From: Roseiarcus sp963737365
GTDB taxonomy: Bacteria; Pseudomonadota; Alphaproteobacteria; Rhizobiales; Beijerinckiaceae
Length of the DNA: 64,000 nucleotides
Assembly (NCBI GenBank): GCA_963737365.1
Contig: CAVTSD010000005.1
Location: 483,199-547,198, forward strand
Reading direction: 5' to 3'
In this document: one piece after another, positions 1-7,949 of the stretch
Layout: each line of letters opens with the position of its first letter
Position numbering within the stretch: the stretch's first letter is position 1
The notes under the pieces: model-generated
The model's database searches: none
Seen by the model: only the letters and a program-made list of their open reading frames with translations
What the model was told of the DNA's origin: nothing
Program-made: the position numbers and the translations under genes

Positions 1-2
1 GG

Positions 3-290
3 GGCGGCTACAAGATCTTCGCCTCCGAGGTCGAGAACGTCCTCCTTGGGCACCCCGCGATTGTCGAGGTCGCGGTGGTGGCGAAGCCGTGCCCCGTGCT
101 CGGCGAGCGCGTTCACGCCTTCGTCGTTCTCCGCGACGGGGTCCCGGACGATGAGCTTCGGCGCCACTGCGCGGATCTCCTGAGCGATTACAAGGTCCCT
201 GAAGACTTTCACCGCGTCGACGTCACCCTTCCGCGCAACGCCAACGGAAAGGTGCTCAAGCGAGACCTGAGACGGATTTTAGTCGCCTGA
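3..290 (+). CDS. acyl-CoA synthetase / AMP-dependent ligase, C-terminal end (partial)
   Basis: The frame is open from the window edge to a TGA at 288-290, so only the last ~95 residues of a larger protein are present. The piece matches the mobile C-terminal lid of ANL-superfamily adenylating enzymes: GGYKIFASEVENVL near the start, then a VAVVAKP segment, and NGKVLKRDL near the end carrying the conserved lysine that contacts the acyl-adenylate. The family activates carboxylic acids to acyl-CoA using ATP. The substrate cannot be told from this part. The gene lies left of the tRNA-fragment island boundary, so it probably belongs to the older chromosome. Confidence 0.85.
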   Translation, partial: GGYKIFASEVENVLLGHPAIVEVAVVAKPCPVLGERVHAFVVLRDGVPDDELRRHCADLLSDYKVPEDFHRVDVTLPRNANGKVLKRDLRRILVA

Positions 291-503
291 TGGTCCGATA
301 ACGCGGCGAACGTTGGCGTTCGGATTGCCGTTCAGAGCGGTCGATGCGAACCGTCCGGCCAGGCGGAGCGCGGGCCAGCGTTGGGCGCCGAAAGGTCGAG
401 AGATGATGGTTCGCGCAGTGATCGAGTGAGGGCTGGCTTACCCGCGACAACGGGCGTCGGCCTCCGCCTTGCTGGACCTTTACAGCCTGTCGAGGCTCCG
501 CTG

Positions 504-773
504 CTAGATGAGCGCGTTCAAACGCCGAGCCAAGGGCTTCGCCGCTTCCGTGATTCGCTGGCTCCAGCGGCCGAGAAAGCCCCTTTGGGCCTCCGCCAGA
601 AGATATTCCGCCCGCCAGCGCCACTCCTCGCGGTCCTCGCGCAGGGCTTCATGATCTTCCTTGAGGTCGGCGAAAAGGCGCTTCAGCTCCTCAAGCTCGG
701 CCTCGACGATGCGCAGGCGCGTGAAGAGCGAGATGTGCGGCCTTTGCTCGGGCGTTGCCGTAACGTCCCACAT
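504..773 (-). CDS. small hypothetical protein with a coiled-coil segment
   Basis: An 89-residue protein beginning MWDVTATPEQ; a longer version starting at 845 is possible. The middle is strongly charged and heptad-like (RIVEAELEELKRLF, then EDHEALREDREEWRWR), which suggests a coiled coil or helical hairpin. No catalytic motif is visible. It resembles short conserved hypothetical proteins of Hyphomicrobiales, but I cannot name a family. It lies between the acyl-CoA synthetase end and the tRNA fragment, outside the island. Function unknown. Confidence 0.4.
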   Translation of the reverse strand: MWDVTATPEQRPHISLFTRLRIVEAELEELKRLFADLKEDHEALREDREEWRWRAEYLLAEAQRGFLGRWSQRITEAAKPLARRLNALI

Positions 774-1020
774 GAGAGGATAATTCCGCACAAAGGTTAT
801 CGGAGCGCTAAATTCGTTGATTGAGCCGCCGCCCTGCCGCGGCACAGGTCAATAAGGTTAATGCGGAGTGTTTTGAACACGCACGAGCCGGCCTTTTCTG
901 GGCGATGCTGGCCGCTTCGTGGGCCGCAGTTGCGGAAAAGGGCGAGGCGGTCTTCCAGCCCGTTGAACAGCCGGGCGACACGCCTCAGGAAGAAAACCGC
1001 CGACAATTCAAATGGATTAA

Positions 1021-1068
1021 TGGTGCTGCAAGAGAGGATTGAACTCTCGACCTCTCCCTTACCAAGGG
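1021..1068 (-). other. 3' half of a tRNA-Thr(GGT): probable island attachment site
   Basis: The minus strand reads CCC-TTGGTAA-GGG (anticodon stem and loop, anticodon GGT), then a variable segment, a T arm GAGAG-TTCAATC-CTCTC, an acceptor strand TTGCAGC, a discriminator A and CCA. Upstream on the minus strand there is no D arm and no matching 5' acceptor strand, so the tRNA is only a 3' half. Such halves are left where a tyrosine integrase recombined into a tRNA 3' end. The integrase remnant starts 38 bases away. The intact tRNA would be expected at the far end of the island, beyond this window. Confidence 0.8.
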
Positions 1069-1105
1069 CGGTGAACGGGTAGGGTTTGCTAAGGGTTTCA
1101 CGCGC

Positions 1106-2100
1106 TCACCCGGATTTCGCACGAGTCGTCGGAGTCGGCAGCATGTCCGACTTGCGGGCTTCCTGCGTCACGTCCAGATGTTCGTATCGGCTGGCGGCGG
1201 TCCTCGATCTCCACAAACCCGACGCTACCAGCGCGGCGGTATCTGCCCCGGTATGGAGGCGGCGCCAAGTTGCATGGGTGTGTCTTAGGACGTGGAACGC
1301 GGTTCGGGGTGGAAGTTCAACGCCGGCCCGGCGCTCGGCTTGGGCGAGCAGGTTATAGAGCCTCCCGGTCTTGGTAAGGCGAAACACGCGAGGCTTCTCA
1401 CGGTCCAGGGATGCAAGGGCGGCGATGATCTGCGAGGGCAGGTGAACCGTGAGCGGCTGGTCTTCTTCGTCTCGCGAATGAGCGCGACGGCGCGGGTAAG
1501 GTCCACGTCGATCCATTCGAGGCGCAGCGCTTCCGAGAGTCGAACTCCGCTGTAGAGCAGGAACTTAAGCAGAGCGCCAAAGCGCTCATGAATGATACTA
1601 GCAGCATCAAGGAGCGCGAACGCTTGATCCTGCCGCAACCAATCTAGCCGTCGCCCGTCATGTGCGCCCTTCGGCCTCCTAAGTGGCATGATGACGCCAG
1701 CGTGGCGTAGGATTGCGCTCACGGGCGAATAGACTTGGCGGTTGCGCGTCGCAGGGGTTGACTCGGGATAGAGCGCGACCGCAGCGGCGTCGATTGCGGC
1801 TTGGTCGATCTTCGCCAGTGCCTTCTCGCGAAAGTGCTTGAGGAGCGGGGCGAGGAAACGCTTCTCGCCGCCAGCGTTCATATAAGCGATGCTTGCGCTG
1901 GCGAAGGTCAGGCCGCGTTTTTCGTCGGGAGGAGCAACGGCAAGTCGTTGGGCTTCCGTCCGCCATTGGGCCAGGAGCTTCGCGGCGAGCCGCCTGTCGC
2001 TAGTCTGAGTGCTTCGGTCAATTGGGATGGAGAACTCAGTTCCACGAACGCGCCAGAACGGCGAGCGGCCAGCCTTGGGCGGGACAAGAGCGTACGGCAT
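1106..2100 (-). pseudogene. tyrosine-type site-specific integrase, frameshifted
   Basis: The N-terminal frame (start 2100) carries a SAM-like core-binding region and the first half of the catalytic domain, with the first catalytic arginine in YSGVRLSEAL. Near 1465-1480 the coding frame changes, and the rest (ending 1106) carries HVLRHTHAT (His-x-x-Arg box) and RYEHLD with the nucleophilic tyrosine. All catalytic residues are thus present but split over two frames. Unless the frameshift is a sequencing error the integrase is dead. Its 3' end lies beside the tRNA-Thr fragment, the usual arrangement for a tRNA-targeted island. An excisionase-like gene directly upstream was broken by an IS5 element. 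Confidence 0.85.
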
Positions 2101-2158
2101 TCACATTCCTCGACTGCGGTGCGGGATATTCTCACGAGCTTGCCGAGGCGGAAACTAG

Positions 2159-3002
2159 GGTCAGGAACTCATTGATCACAGCCAGAATATGACGGCGGCG
2201 GCGATGCAGATTGCCGAGAAGTAGGTATGGGCGCAGCGGTCATAACGGGTGTGGATGCGCCGCCAATCTTTGAGCCGTCCGAACATGTTCTCGATCTTGT
2301 GGCGCTGTTTGTAGAGGACGGCGTCATGGGGGATCGCGACCTTCCGGTTGGATTTCGAAGGAATGCAGGCGGCGACGCCGCGCTTGGCGAGGGCGGCGCG
2401 GAACCAGTCGGCGTCGTAACCCTTGTCGGCCAGGAGTTGCTTGGCTTTCGGCATGGCGGGCCACATCAACGCCGCGCCCTTGTAATCGCTCATCTGCCCC
2501 TCGCTTAAGAGCATGACGAGCGGACGTCCGTTGCCGTCGCAGAGCGCGTGCAGCTTGGAGTTCAAACCCCCCTTGGTGCGCCCGATACGTCGGGGAACAG
2601 GCCCTTTTTTAAAAGGCTCGCGGCGGTGCGATGGGCCTTGAGATGCGTGGCGTCGATCATCACCCGCTCGGGCTTGCGGCCGTTGTGCGCCAAGGCTGCG
2701 AAAATCTTGTTGAACACGCCCAAGCGGCTCCAGCGAATGAACCGATTGTAGATCGTCTTGTGCGGACCATACCCAGGCGGGGCGTCGCGCCAGCGAAGCC
2801 CGTTCTTGATCACAAATACAATCGCGCTGACGATCCGCCGGTCGTCGACCCGAGCGATCCCGTGCGACAAGGGAAAATACCGCTCAATCCGACGCATCTG
2901 AGCCCGAGACAGCAAGAACAAATCAGTCATCGGCGAAGCCTCCCGCCTCGCCTATGAATCAGCCAATCCGACCCAGCGCAAGAACTTTAATAGGTCCTGA
3001 GC
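2159..3002 (-). mobile_element. IS5-family (IS427-type) insertion sequence, 844 bp
   Basis: Imperfect terminal repeats: GGTCAGGAACTC at 2159 and, on the other strand, GCTCAGGACCTA ending at 3002. Both sides are flanked by CTAG (2155-2158 and 3003-3006), taken as the target duplication because removing the element and one CTAG restores the excisionase reading frame exactly. The element carries one transposase encoded in two overlapping frames and looks intact. Confidence 0.85.
2176..2930 (-). CDS. IS5-family transposase, two frames joined by -1 frameshifting
   Basis: The first frame (2930 to 2562) encodes an N-terminal DUF4096-type domain and the first catalytic aspartate in VMIDATHLKAH. The second frame (to 2176) has GYDADWFRAAL and the C-terminal KQRHKIENMFGRLKDWR segment with the DDE glutamate. 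The frames overlap at a slippery A-AAA-AAG run (complement of 2604-2610). Reading -1 there gives KKGPVPRRIGRTKGG then NSKLHAL, the expected family sequence. A -1 programmed frameshift is known for many IS427-type elements, so this is read as a functional fused transposase and not a pseudogene. Confidence 0.85.
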
Positions 3003-3299
3003 CTAGGTAACTCCCCCCGATTAATCAGTTCGCGAACAAGACGGCCCGAGCATTCCCATCTTGCGGCGAGTGTCTCGACGGTGAATGCATGACTCATGCC
3101 GCTCTCGCTCGCCTCTTTATCTGCGCCCGCGTCCAGCGCAGGACATCGCCGCTTTTCGGTGCCCGTGGGACTGTCTCGATCCACCTGGCGCGCCCCTATC
3201 GCCCATCGGACGCGGCCATGACGGCCGCCCTGTCAATGGCGCCGCGATTTTCCTCAAAAGTGGCGCCGCAAAATTCCCCAGTCTGGCGGGTCTTGGCGA

Positions 3300-4160
3300 T
3301 CAGCCGTTGGCGTGATCGGCGCCTCCGATTTTTGGCGGCCGGCCACGGCGTTTCAGGGTCGGCGGAATGGGGTTGGGCTGAACGTTGGGCTTGAATCGGG
3401 CCGTGTCGGGCAAGAGGTCGGCGTGCTCGCGCAACCGATAGCTGGAGCCCTCGATCTGGATGACGACGGCATGATGAAGCAGCCTGTCGAGGAGCGCGGT
3501 CGCTACGACGGTATCGCCAAAGATGTCGCCCCATTCGGCGAAGCCGCGGTTTGAGGTGAGGATCATGGCGCCCTTCTCGTACCGGGCGTTGACGAGCTGG
3601 AAGAAGAGGTTGCCACCGCCGGGCGTAACGGGGAGGTAGCCGATCTCGTCGACGATGAGCAGCGCGAACCGGCAGTAGTAGCGGATCCTCTCGCGAAGGG
3701 CGCCGTCACGCTCGGCCTTGGCGAGTGCAGCGACGATGTCGGCGAGCGAGCTGAAGTAGACGCTGCGGCCGGCTTTGACCGCCTCGACGCCGAGTGCGAG
3801 GCTCAGATGAGTCTTGCCGGTTCCGGGCGGACCTATCAGATGGAGTGCTTCGGCGCGCTCGATGAACTGCAGTCCGGCGAGCGCCAGGATGCGGTTCCTG
3901 TCGAGCGATGGCTGGAAGGCGAAGTCGAAACCGGCAAGGGTCTTGATCGCCGACAGCCTGGCCATCTGGACCGCCATCCTGACGCGGCGGTCCTCGCGCG
4001 TGGTCAGTTCTTCGGTCAGCAAGGCGTCGATGGCCTCGACAGCGCCGATCTCGCCGCGCTCGATGCCGCGCAGGGTGACGTCGAGGACCTCCAGCGCGCG
4101 CGGCATCTTCAAGGCGACGAGGGTGGTCTTGACGCGCTCTAAGACCGACGGCGCGCTCAT
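3300..4160 (-). CDS. istB: IS21-family transposition helper ATPase IstB
   Basis: A 286-residue AAA+ protein starting MSAPSVLERVKTTL (start chosen because residues upstream of 4160 are arginine-rich read-through of istA). Walker A is GPPGTGKTHLSLAL, Walker B is ALLIVDEIGYLP, and sensor residues lie in ILTSNRGFAEW. The C-terminus has a basic KRRGRPPKIGG tail. IstB binds DNA and ATP, activates the IstA transposase and gives target immunity. The frame is intact although its partner istA is broken, so the element is probably immobile unless helped in trans. Confidence 0.85.
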   Translation of the reverse strand: MSAPSVLERVKTTLVALKMPRALEVLDVTLRGIERGEIGAVEAIDALLTEELTTREDRRVRMAVQMARLSAIKTLAGFDFAFQPSLDRNRILALAGLQFIERAEALHLIGPPGTGKTHLSLALGVEAVKAGRSVYFSSLADIVAALAKAERDGALRERIRYYCRFALLIVDEIGYLPVTPGGGNLFFQLVNARYEKGAMILTSNRGFAEWGDIFGDTVVATALLDRLLHHAVVIQIEGSSYRLREHADLLPDTARFKPNVQPNPIPPTLKRRGRPPKIGGADHANG

Positions 4161-5414
4161 GGAACGCCTCCGACGCGTGCGAGACGGCGGCCGGCGGCGG
4201 CGTAGAAGTCGAGCGAGCGACGAAGAACACGATCGCCGGCGCGCGTGAGGATCCGGGGCTCGTCGCTCGGGCGGCGCCGGCAAGGGCTGCCGGGTTCGCG
4301 GTGCGAAGGATCGAGCCGCTTCTCGCCCCGTCCCTCCAGAGGAGCGTGGGTGGCGACGAGCGCTCCGTCTTCGAAGATGCGGACCTCGTCGGCGAGAACG
4401 TGCACCTCGAATACGCGCCGCCTGGTCGTGTCGGGCACGCTGTAGAGATTGCCGCCGACGCTGACCATGCCTTCGTGCGAAGCGCGCCGCTCGACCGCAG
4501 CACCGCCTGGTAGGGCATGGTCGGAACGGCTTTGAGAAACGCCCTCTCCTCAGCGAAGGCCTCGTTGACGACCTGGTTGGTGGTCGCGTGCACGCGTGGA
4601 TTGGCGACCGTGTCGAACCAATGACGGAGCCGCTCGTTCAGGTCGTCGAGGTTACGGAACGCGCCGCCGAGGAAGAAGTCCTCGCGGATGTAGCGAAACG
4701 GCCGCTCGACCTTGCCCCTTGGTTTTGGCCCTATAGGGCCGGCAGGCGCGCGGCTGGAAGCCGTAGTGCCGGGCGAGGTCGAGGAGGGCGCGGTTGTAGA
4801 TGACGAGCCCGTCGGCGTCCTCGCCGATGACCGCGGTCTTCATGCGGTCGTAAAGGATGGTGCGTGGCGCGCCGCCGATCGCGTCGAAAGCCGCGATATG
4901 GCAGCGCAGGACGCTTTGCAGATCCTGGTGGCGGACGAACCGCGCCCAAATCAGCCGAGAGTAGCCGAGCACCATTGAGAACAGCCAGACGATGCGCTTG
5001 ACCCCGGCTCGTCGGCAAACTCGACCTCGAACCGGGCGAAGTCGACTTGGGCTTGCTCGCCCGGCGGCGTCTCGAAACGCACTTCGTATCCGGAGATGCG
5101 GGCGGGCCGGATCTCGCGCACGCGGTCCCGCACAACGCTGTAGCTGCCGGTAAAATCGCGCTCCTTGAGTTCCCGCAACAGACGCCGCGCGGTCAGTGCG
5201 GGAAAGGCCGCCAGGCGCTCGCGCAAGTAGGTTCGAAGCTATCGATGACGCTCGGCGGGGCCGCGCGCTTCTTGTAGGCCAGCGGCTCCAGCCCTTTGGC
5301 AATATAGGTCCTGACAGTCTTTCGGTCGATGCCGACCTGCCGGGCGATGGCGCTGACCGATAGGCCCTGGCGATGCAAATCCAGGATCATGACGAGTTCC
5401 CCAAGTTTGATCAC
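4157..5414 (-). pseudogene. istA: IS21-family transposase IstA, multiply frameshifted
   Basis: Pieces of one IstA protein appear in order in changing frames. An N-terminal helix-turn-helix (MIKLGELVMILDLHRQG, GIDRKTVRTY) starts at 5414. A segment follows with VQVDF-like core residues (QAQVDFARFEV). Then come GYSRLIWARF and the second Asp region (ILYDRMKTAV), then TNQVVNEAFAEER near 4590 and MVSVGGNLYSVP near 4465 into the C-terminal beta domain. At least three or four frame changes are needed (around 5225, 5010, 4700 and 4480). The end overlaps the istB start by four bases, as in intact IS21 elements. Confidence 0.8.
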
Positions 5415-5536
5415 CGCGTCCTCCCTCCCGCCAGCAGGAGGAACCTCGGTGATTTCGGCTTGGCCGCCGGCCAGTCACGAAAACTGGGGAAATTCCAAAT
5501 GTCACAAGTGGGGAGAATACGGGCGCCACTTACGTC

Positions 5537-5945
5537 GCCGGGTCTCGGCCGCCACCCTCCCCCGTCCGACCTTATGCTGGGGTCCAGAATGCGGGGTGAT
5601 GAGCGGCAGAGGCCGCGGCCAGCGCAAGCGAAGAGCGAGGACGAGGTCGAACGCCGAGAGGCCGAGGATTTCGGCGTCGGCCGCCGGGGCGTCCGGGAAC
5701 AGGGAGAACGTTGCGGCGGCGGCTTTCGCGGCGGCCGAGACAGGATCGCCCTGCCCTGCGCAAGCCTTTAGGCTGGATGCGAGGCCGTTCGAGTCCACGG
5801 CCAGGTCGAGCCGCGCCGCTACTTCGCGAATCCGGCGGGGGTCGAGGCTGGACGGCCGGCCGGCGAGATCCCGCCAGAGCTGAAGGAGCCTCGCGGCTGG
5901 GCCGGCGTCTCGATCTCCTCGACCGACTTGGCGAGCCTTTGACAT
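5537..5945 (-). pseudogene. DUF1403-family protein, C-terminal fragment
   Basis: The residues from about 5945 to 5580 (GPAARLLQLWRDLAGRPS, then SAFDLVLALRLRWPRPLPL) match the pattern of DUF1403 proteins, a family of unknown function common on plasmids and islands of Hyphomicrobiales. The N-terminal half is missing, and a LysR fragment begins on the other strand directly beyond it. The downstream end runs into the IS21 edge. It is therefore a remnant between two rearrangement points. Confidence 0.5.
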
Positions 5946-6295
5946 CCGGCGACCTAAGTCGCTACCCGTTGGCGACCTGGGCAGCGAGCCCCGGAGAACG
6001 CGCGATATGGCGCCTTGGCGACGAGATCTTTGAGCCCAACCCGCTGCTGGCGACCAACGACTACCTCCATCTGCGCGACTGCGCGGAACGAGGGGACGCC
6101 GTGACTGAACTGCCGCCTTTTCTTGCGGCGTCGCTTTTGGCGAGCGGAGAACTGCGCGATGTGCTTCCTCGAAACCTGCTGCCCGAGCAGACCCTCCATC
6201 TGCTTTATCCCGCGCAGCGGTTTCCCTCGACGATCATGCGCGCGTATCTTGACTTCTGCCGCGACGAGGCCGCCAATTTCCTGGGCGCTCTTTAG
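5906..6295 (+). pseudogene. LysR-family regulator, effector-domain fragment
   Basis: The reading frame ending in TAG at 6295 encodes about 130 residues typical of the second half of a LysR substrate-binding domain: LSRYPLATWAASPGERAIW, then an LREWAERGDAVT-like stretch, LASGELRDVLP and the C-terminal RFPSTIMRAYLDFCRDE. The DNA-binding winged helix and first effector subdomain are absent. The sequence upstream is read on the other strand as a DUF1403 remnant, so the gene was cut by a rearrangement. Not expected to function. Confidence 0.7.
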
Positions 6296-6505
6296 CTGCG
6301 TCAAAGCCGAAACGGACATTCGATCGGTGAAGCGGGCCGAGAATGCTATGGAGCGCGGCTCGCGGGCTTCGTCAAGAGGCGATCTAGCAGTCGTTTGAGA
6401 CCTCAAGGATCTCCGGTCGATTCGGAAAGGGGTCGCGGGGAAAGACGTCGTCGTCTCCTCCGCCAACGGCATTCTATCGCAGAAGAAGGTATCTTTCTTC
6501 TCAAC

Positions 6506-7498
6506 CTACCAGGACAGGACAGCTGTCTTAACCGGGGCGTCCCACAGGCGGATCAAGGGCTCGTCGAGCAGGCTGACCGTCAACGAGCAGCCGGCCATAT
6601 CTAGGGAGGTGACCAGGGAGCCGGTTAGGTGCCGGGCGACTTTAAGCCCTCGGCCCGTGAGGATGCGTCGGGCTACGTTCACCATTAGGTAGAGTTCCAT
6701 CAGCGGCGTGCCGCCAAAGCCATTGACCAAGAGAAGGCAATCGCTCCCCTCCCGGGGAGCGAGATCACCAAGGATCGGCCCCAGCATCTCCTCCGCGATC
6801 GCGTCGGCTGAAGTTAGCTTGCTGCGGCGACGGCCAGGTTCGCCGTGGATGCCGACTCCCACTTCCATTTCATCGATGGCAAGCTCGAACGTCGGCTTGC
6901 CGGCGGCGGGCACGGTGCATGGAGTCAAGGCGACGCCGAACGACCGCGTGCGCTCGTTCACTTTGCGGCCGAGGTCTTGCAACGCCGAAAGCCCCATCGA
7001 CTGTTCAGCGCCGGCGCCGACAATTTTCTCCACGACCAGAGTGCCGGCGACGCCGCGCCTGCCGGTCGACCAGGTCGAGTTGGGCACAGCGACGTCGTCA
7101 TTCGTCACCACCATCATGATCTTCCGGCCTTCTGCGGCGGCAAGCTCGCCGGCCATCTCGAAGTTCATGACATCGCCTTCGTAGTTCTTGACGATCAACA
7201 AAGAGCCGGCGCCGGTGTCGACCGCCTCGATGGCGGCCGCCATCTGATCTGGCGTTGGGGACGTGAACACCTGGCCAGGACAAGCTGCGTCCAGCATGCC
7301 GTGGCCGACGAAGCCCGCATGCAAGGGTTCATGGCCAGAGCCGCCGCCGGATACCAGCGCGACCTTGCCGGGGCTCAGCGCGCGGCGGCGGACGAATTTC
7401 CGCTCAGCTCCGAGTTCGACAATGTCGGCGTGCGCTGCCGCAAAGCCATCGAGGCTTTCGTCGAGCATCGCATCGACGGCATTCATCAGCTTTTTCAT
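6506..7498 (-). CDS. dhaK: dihydroxyacetone kinase subunit DhaK
   Basis: A 330-residue protein, full length for DhaK. It has the substrate-binding GGGSGHEPLHAGFVG loop near residue 50 and GVGIHGEPGRR near residue 217, whose histidine covalently binds dihydroxyacetone as a hemiaminal. In PTS-type kinases DhaK binds the ketone, DhaL carries ADP/ATP, and DhaM re-phosphorylates DhaL using PEP through EI and HPr. It is the last gene of the minus-strand operon that begins with a binding protein at 16547. It could act on another short ketose (for example erythrulose); the loop motifs alone do not separate these. Confidence 0.92.
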   Translation of the reverse strand: MKKLMNAVDAMLDESLDGFAAAHADIVELGAERKFVRRRALSPGKVALVSGGGSGHEPLHAGFVGHGMLDAACPGQVFTSPTPDQMAAAIEAVDTGAGSLLIVKNYEGDVMNFEMAGELAAAEGRKIMMVVTNDDVAVPNSTWSTGRRGVAGTLVVEKIVGAGAEQSMGLSALQDLGRKVNERTRSFGVALTPCTVPAAGKPTFELAIDEMEVGVGIHGEPGRRRSKLTSADAIAEEMLGPILGDLAPREGSDCLLLVNGFGGTPLMELYLMVNVARRILTGRGLKVARHLTGSLVTSLDMAGCSLTVSLLDEPLIRLWDAPVKTAVLSW

Positions 7499-7535
7499 TC
7501 AATTCCTCCCGTCTTGGGGCAGCGTTCGACCGGCC

Positions 7536-7949
7536 TTATTCCTTCAGCAGCGTCGCAAGCCGCGCGACATGGCGCCCGTATTCCACGAGCAAGGCGTCGA
7601 CCGCCTGGTTCCGCCGTGCGCTCCCTAAATCGGGCACGGTAAGGCTAACCGTGCGAGTTCCTGCAGTCTCCTCACCTGTTTCTCGCCGGCCCGGATGAGC
7701 GTTATCGTAGACAGCGAGAAACGCGGCGCGGTCCGCCGGCGAAAAGTGGCAGACCTCGAAAATGGTTTCGAGATGCTGCGCCGGAATGGGCATCGCGTAA
7801 GCCGGGTTAACCAACTGCGACACGAAGGAACGATTGGTGCCAAGCGCAACCGCGAGGCGGCCGCGCGTACCAGAGGGGCGATTGTCGCACACGGCCTGGA
7901 GCAGACGCTTGTAGTCAGCAACCGTCTCGCCCCCGACGGCGTCGTTCAT
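7536..7949 (-). CDS. small HTH-like protein of the Dha operon, unknown role
   Basis: A 137-residue protein starting four bases inside the end of the Enzyme I gene, so translationally coupled. Residues about 28-60 (GRLAVALGTNRSFVSQLV) look like an XRE-type helix-turn-helix, followed by a helical region and a C-terminal RNQAVDALLVEYGRHVARL helix. No enzyme motif is seen. It lies between EI and DhaK. It may be an operon-specific regulator or an adaptor for the kinase complex; both ideas are inference. The reading frame is intact and codon use matches its neighbours. Confidence 0.7.
   Translation of the reverse strand: MNDAVGGETVADYKRLLQAVCDNRPSGTRGRLAVALGTNRSFVSQLVNPAYAMPIPAQHLETIFEVCHFSPADRAAFLAVYDNAHPGRRETGEETAGTRTVSLTVPDLGSARRNQAVDALLVEYGRHVARLATLLKE

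Larger units (their letters stand above)
2101..3097 (-). pseudogene. excisionase-like HTH gene split by an IS5 insertion
   Basis: The 5' part (3097 down to 3007) encodes MSHAFTVETLAARWECS followed by a MerR/excisionase-type helix-turn-helix ending RGELP. The 3' part lies on the other side of the IS (2154 downward) and reads FRLGKLVRISRTAVEE. Removing bases 2159-3002 and one CTAG copy joins the halves in frame as GELPSFRLGKLVRIS. The restored frame runs on past 2100, overlapping the integrase start, so the two genes were probably co-expressed. In related islands such small proteins accompany the integrase as recombination directionality factors; that role is inferred here. Confidence 0.75.
3231..5536 (-). 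mobile_element. IS21-family element with decayed istA
   Basis: Contains istB and, upstream, remnants of istA in IS21 order. The left edge reads TGTCAATGGCGCCG from 3231, followed by a second GTGGCGCC unit and AAAATTCCCCAG. At the right edge the minus strand shows GTGGCGCC then a GGAATTTCCCCAG unit (about 5490-5536). These resemble the multiple terminal repeats of IS21 elements. The exact right end is uncertain by about 10 bases, and no target duplication was identified. The element abuts and seems to cut a DUF1403-family gene fragment. Confidence 0.7.
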
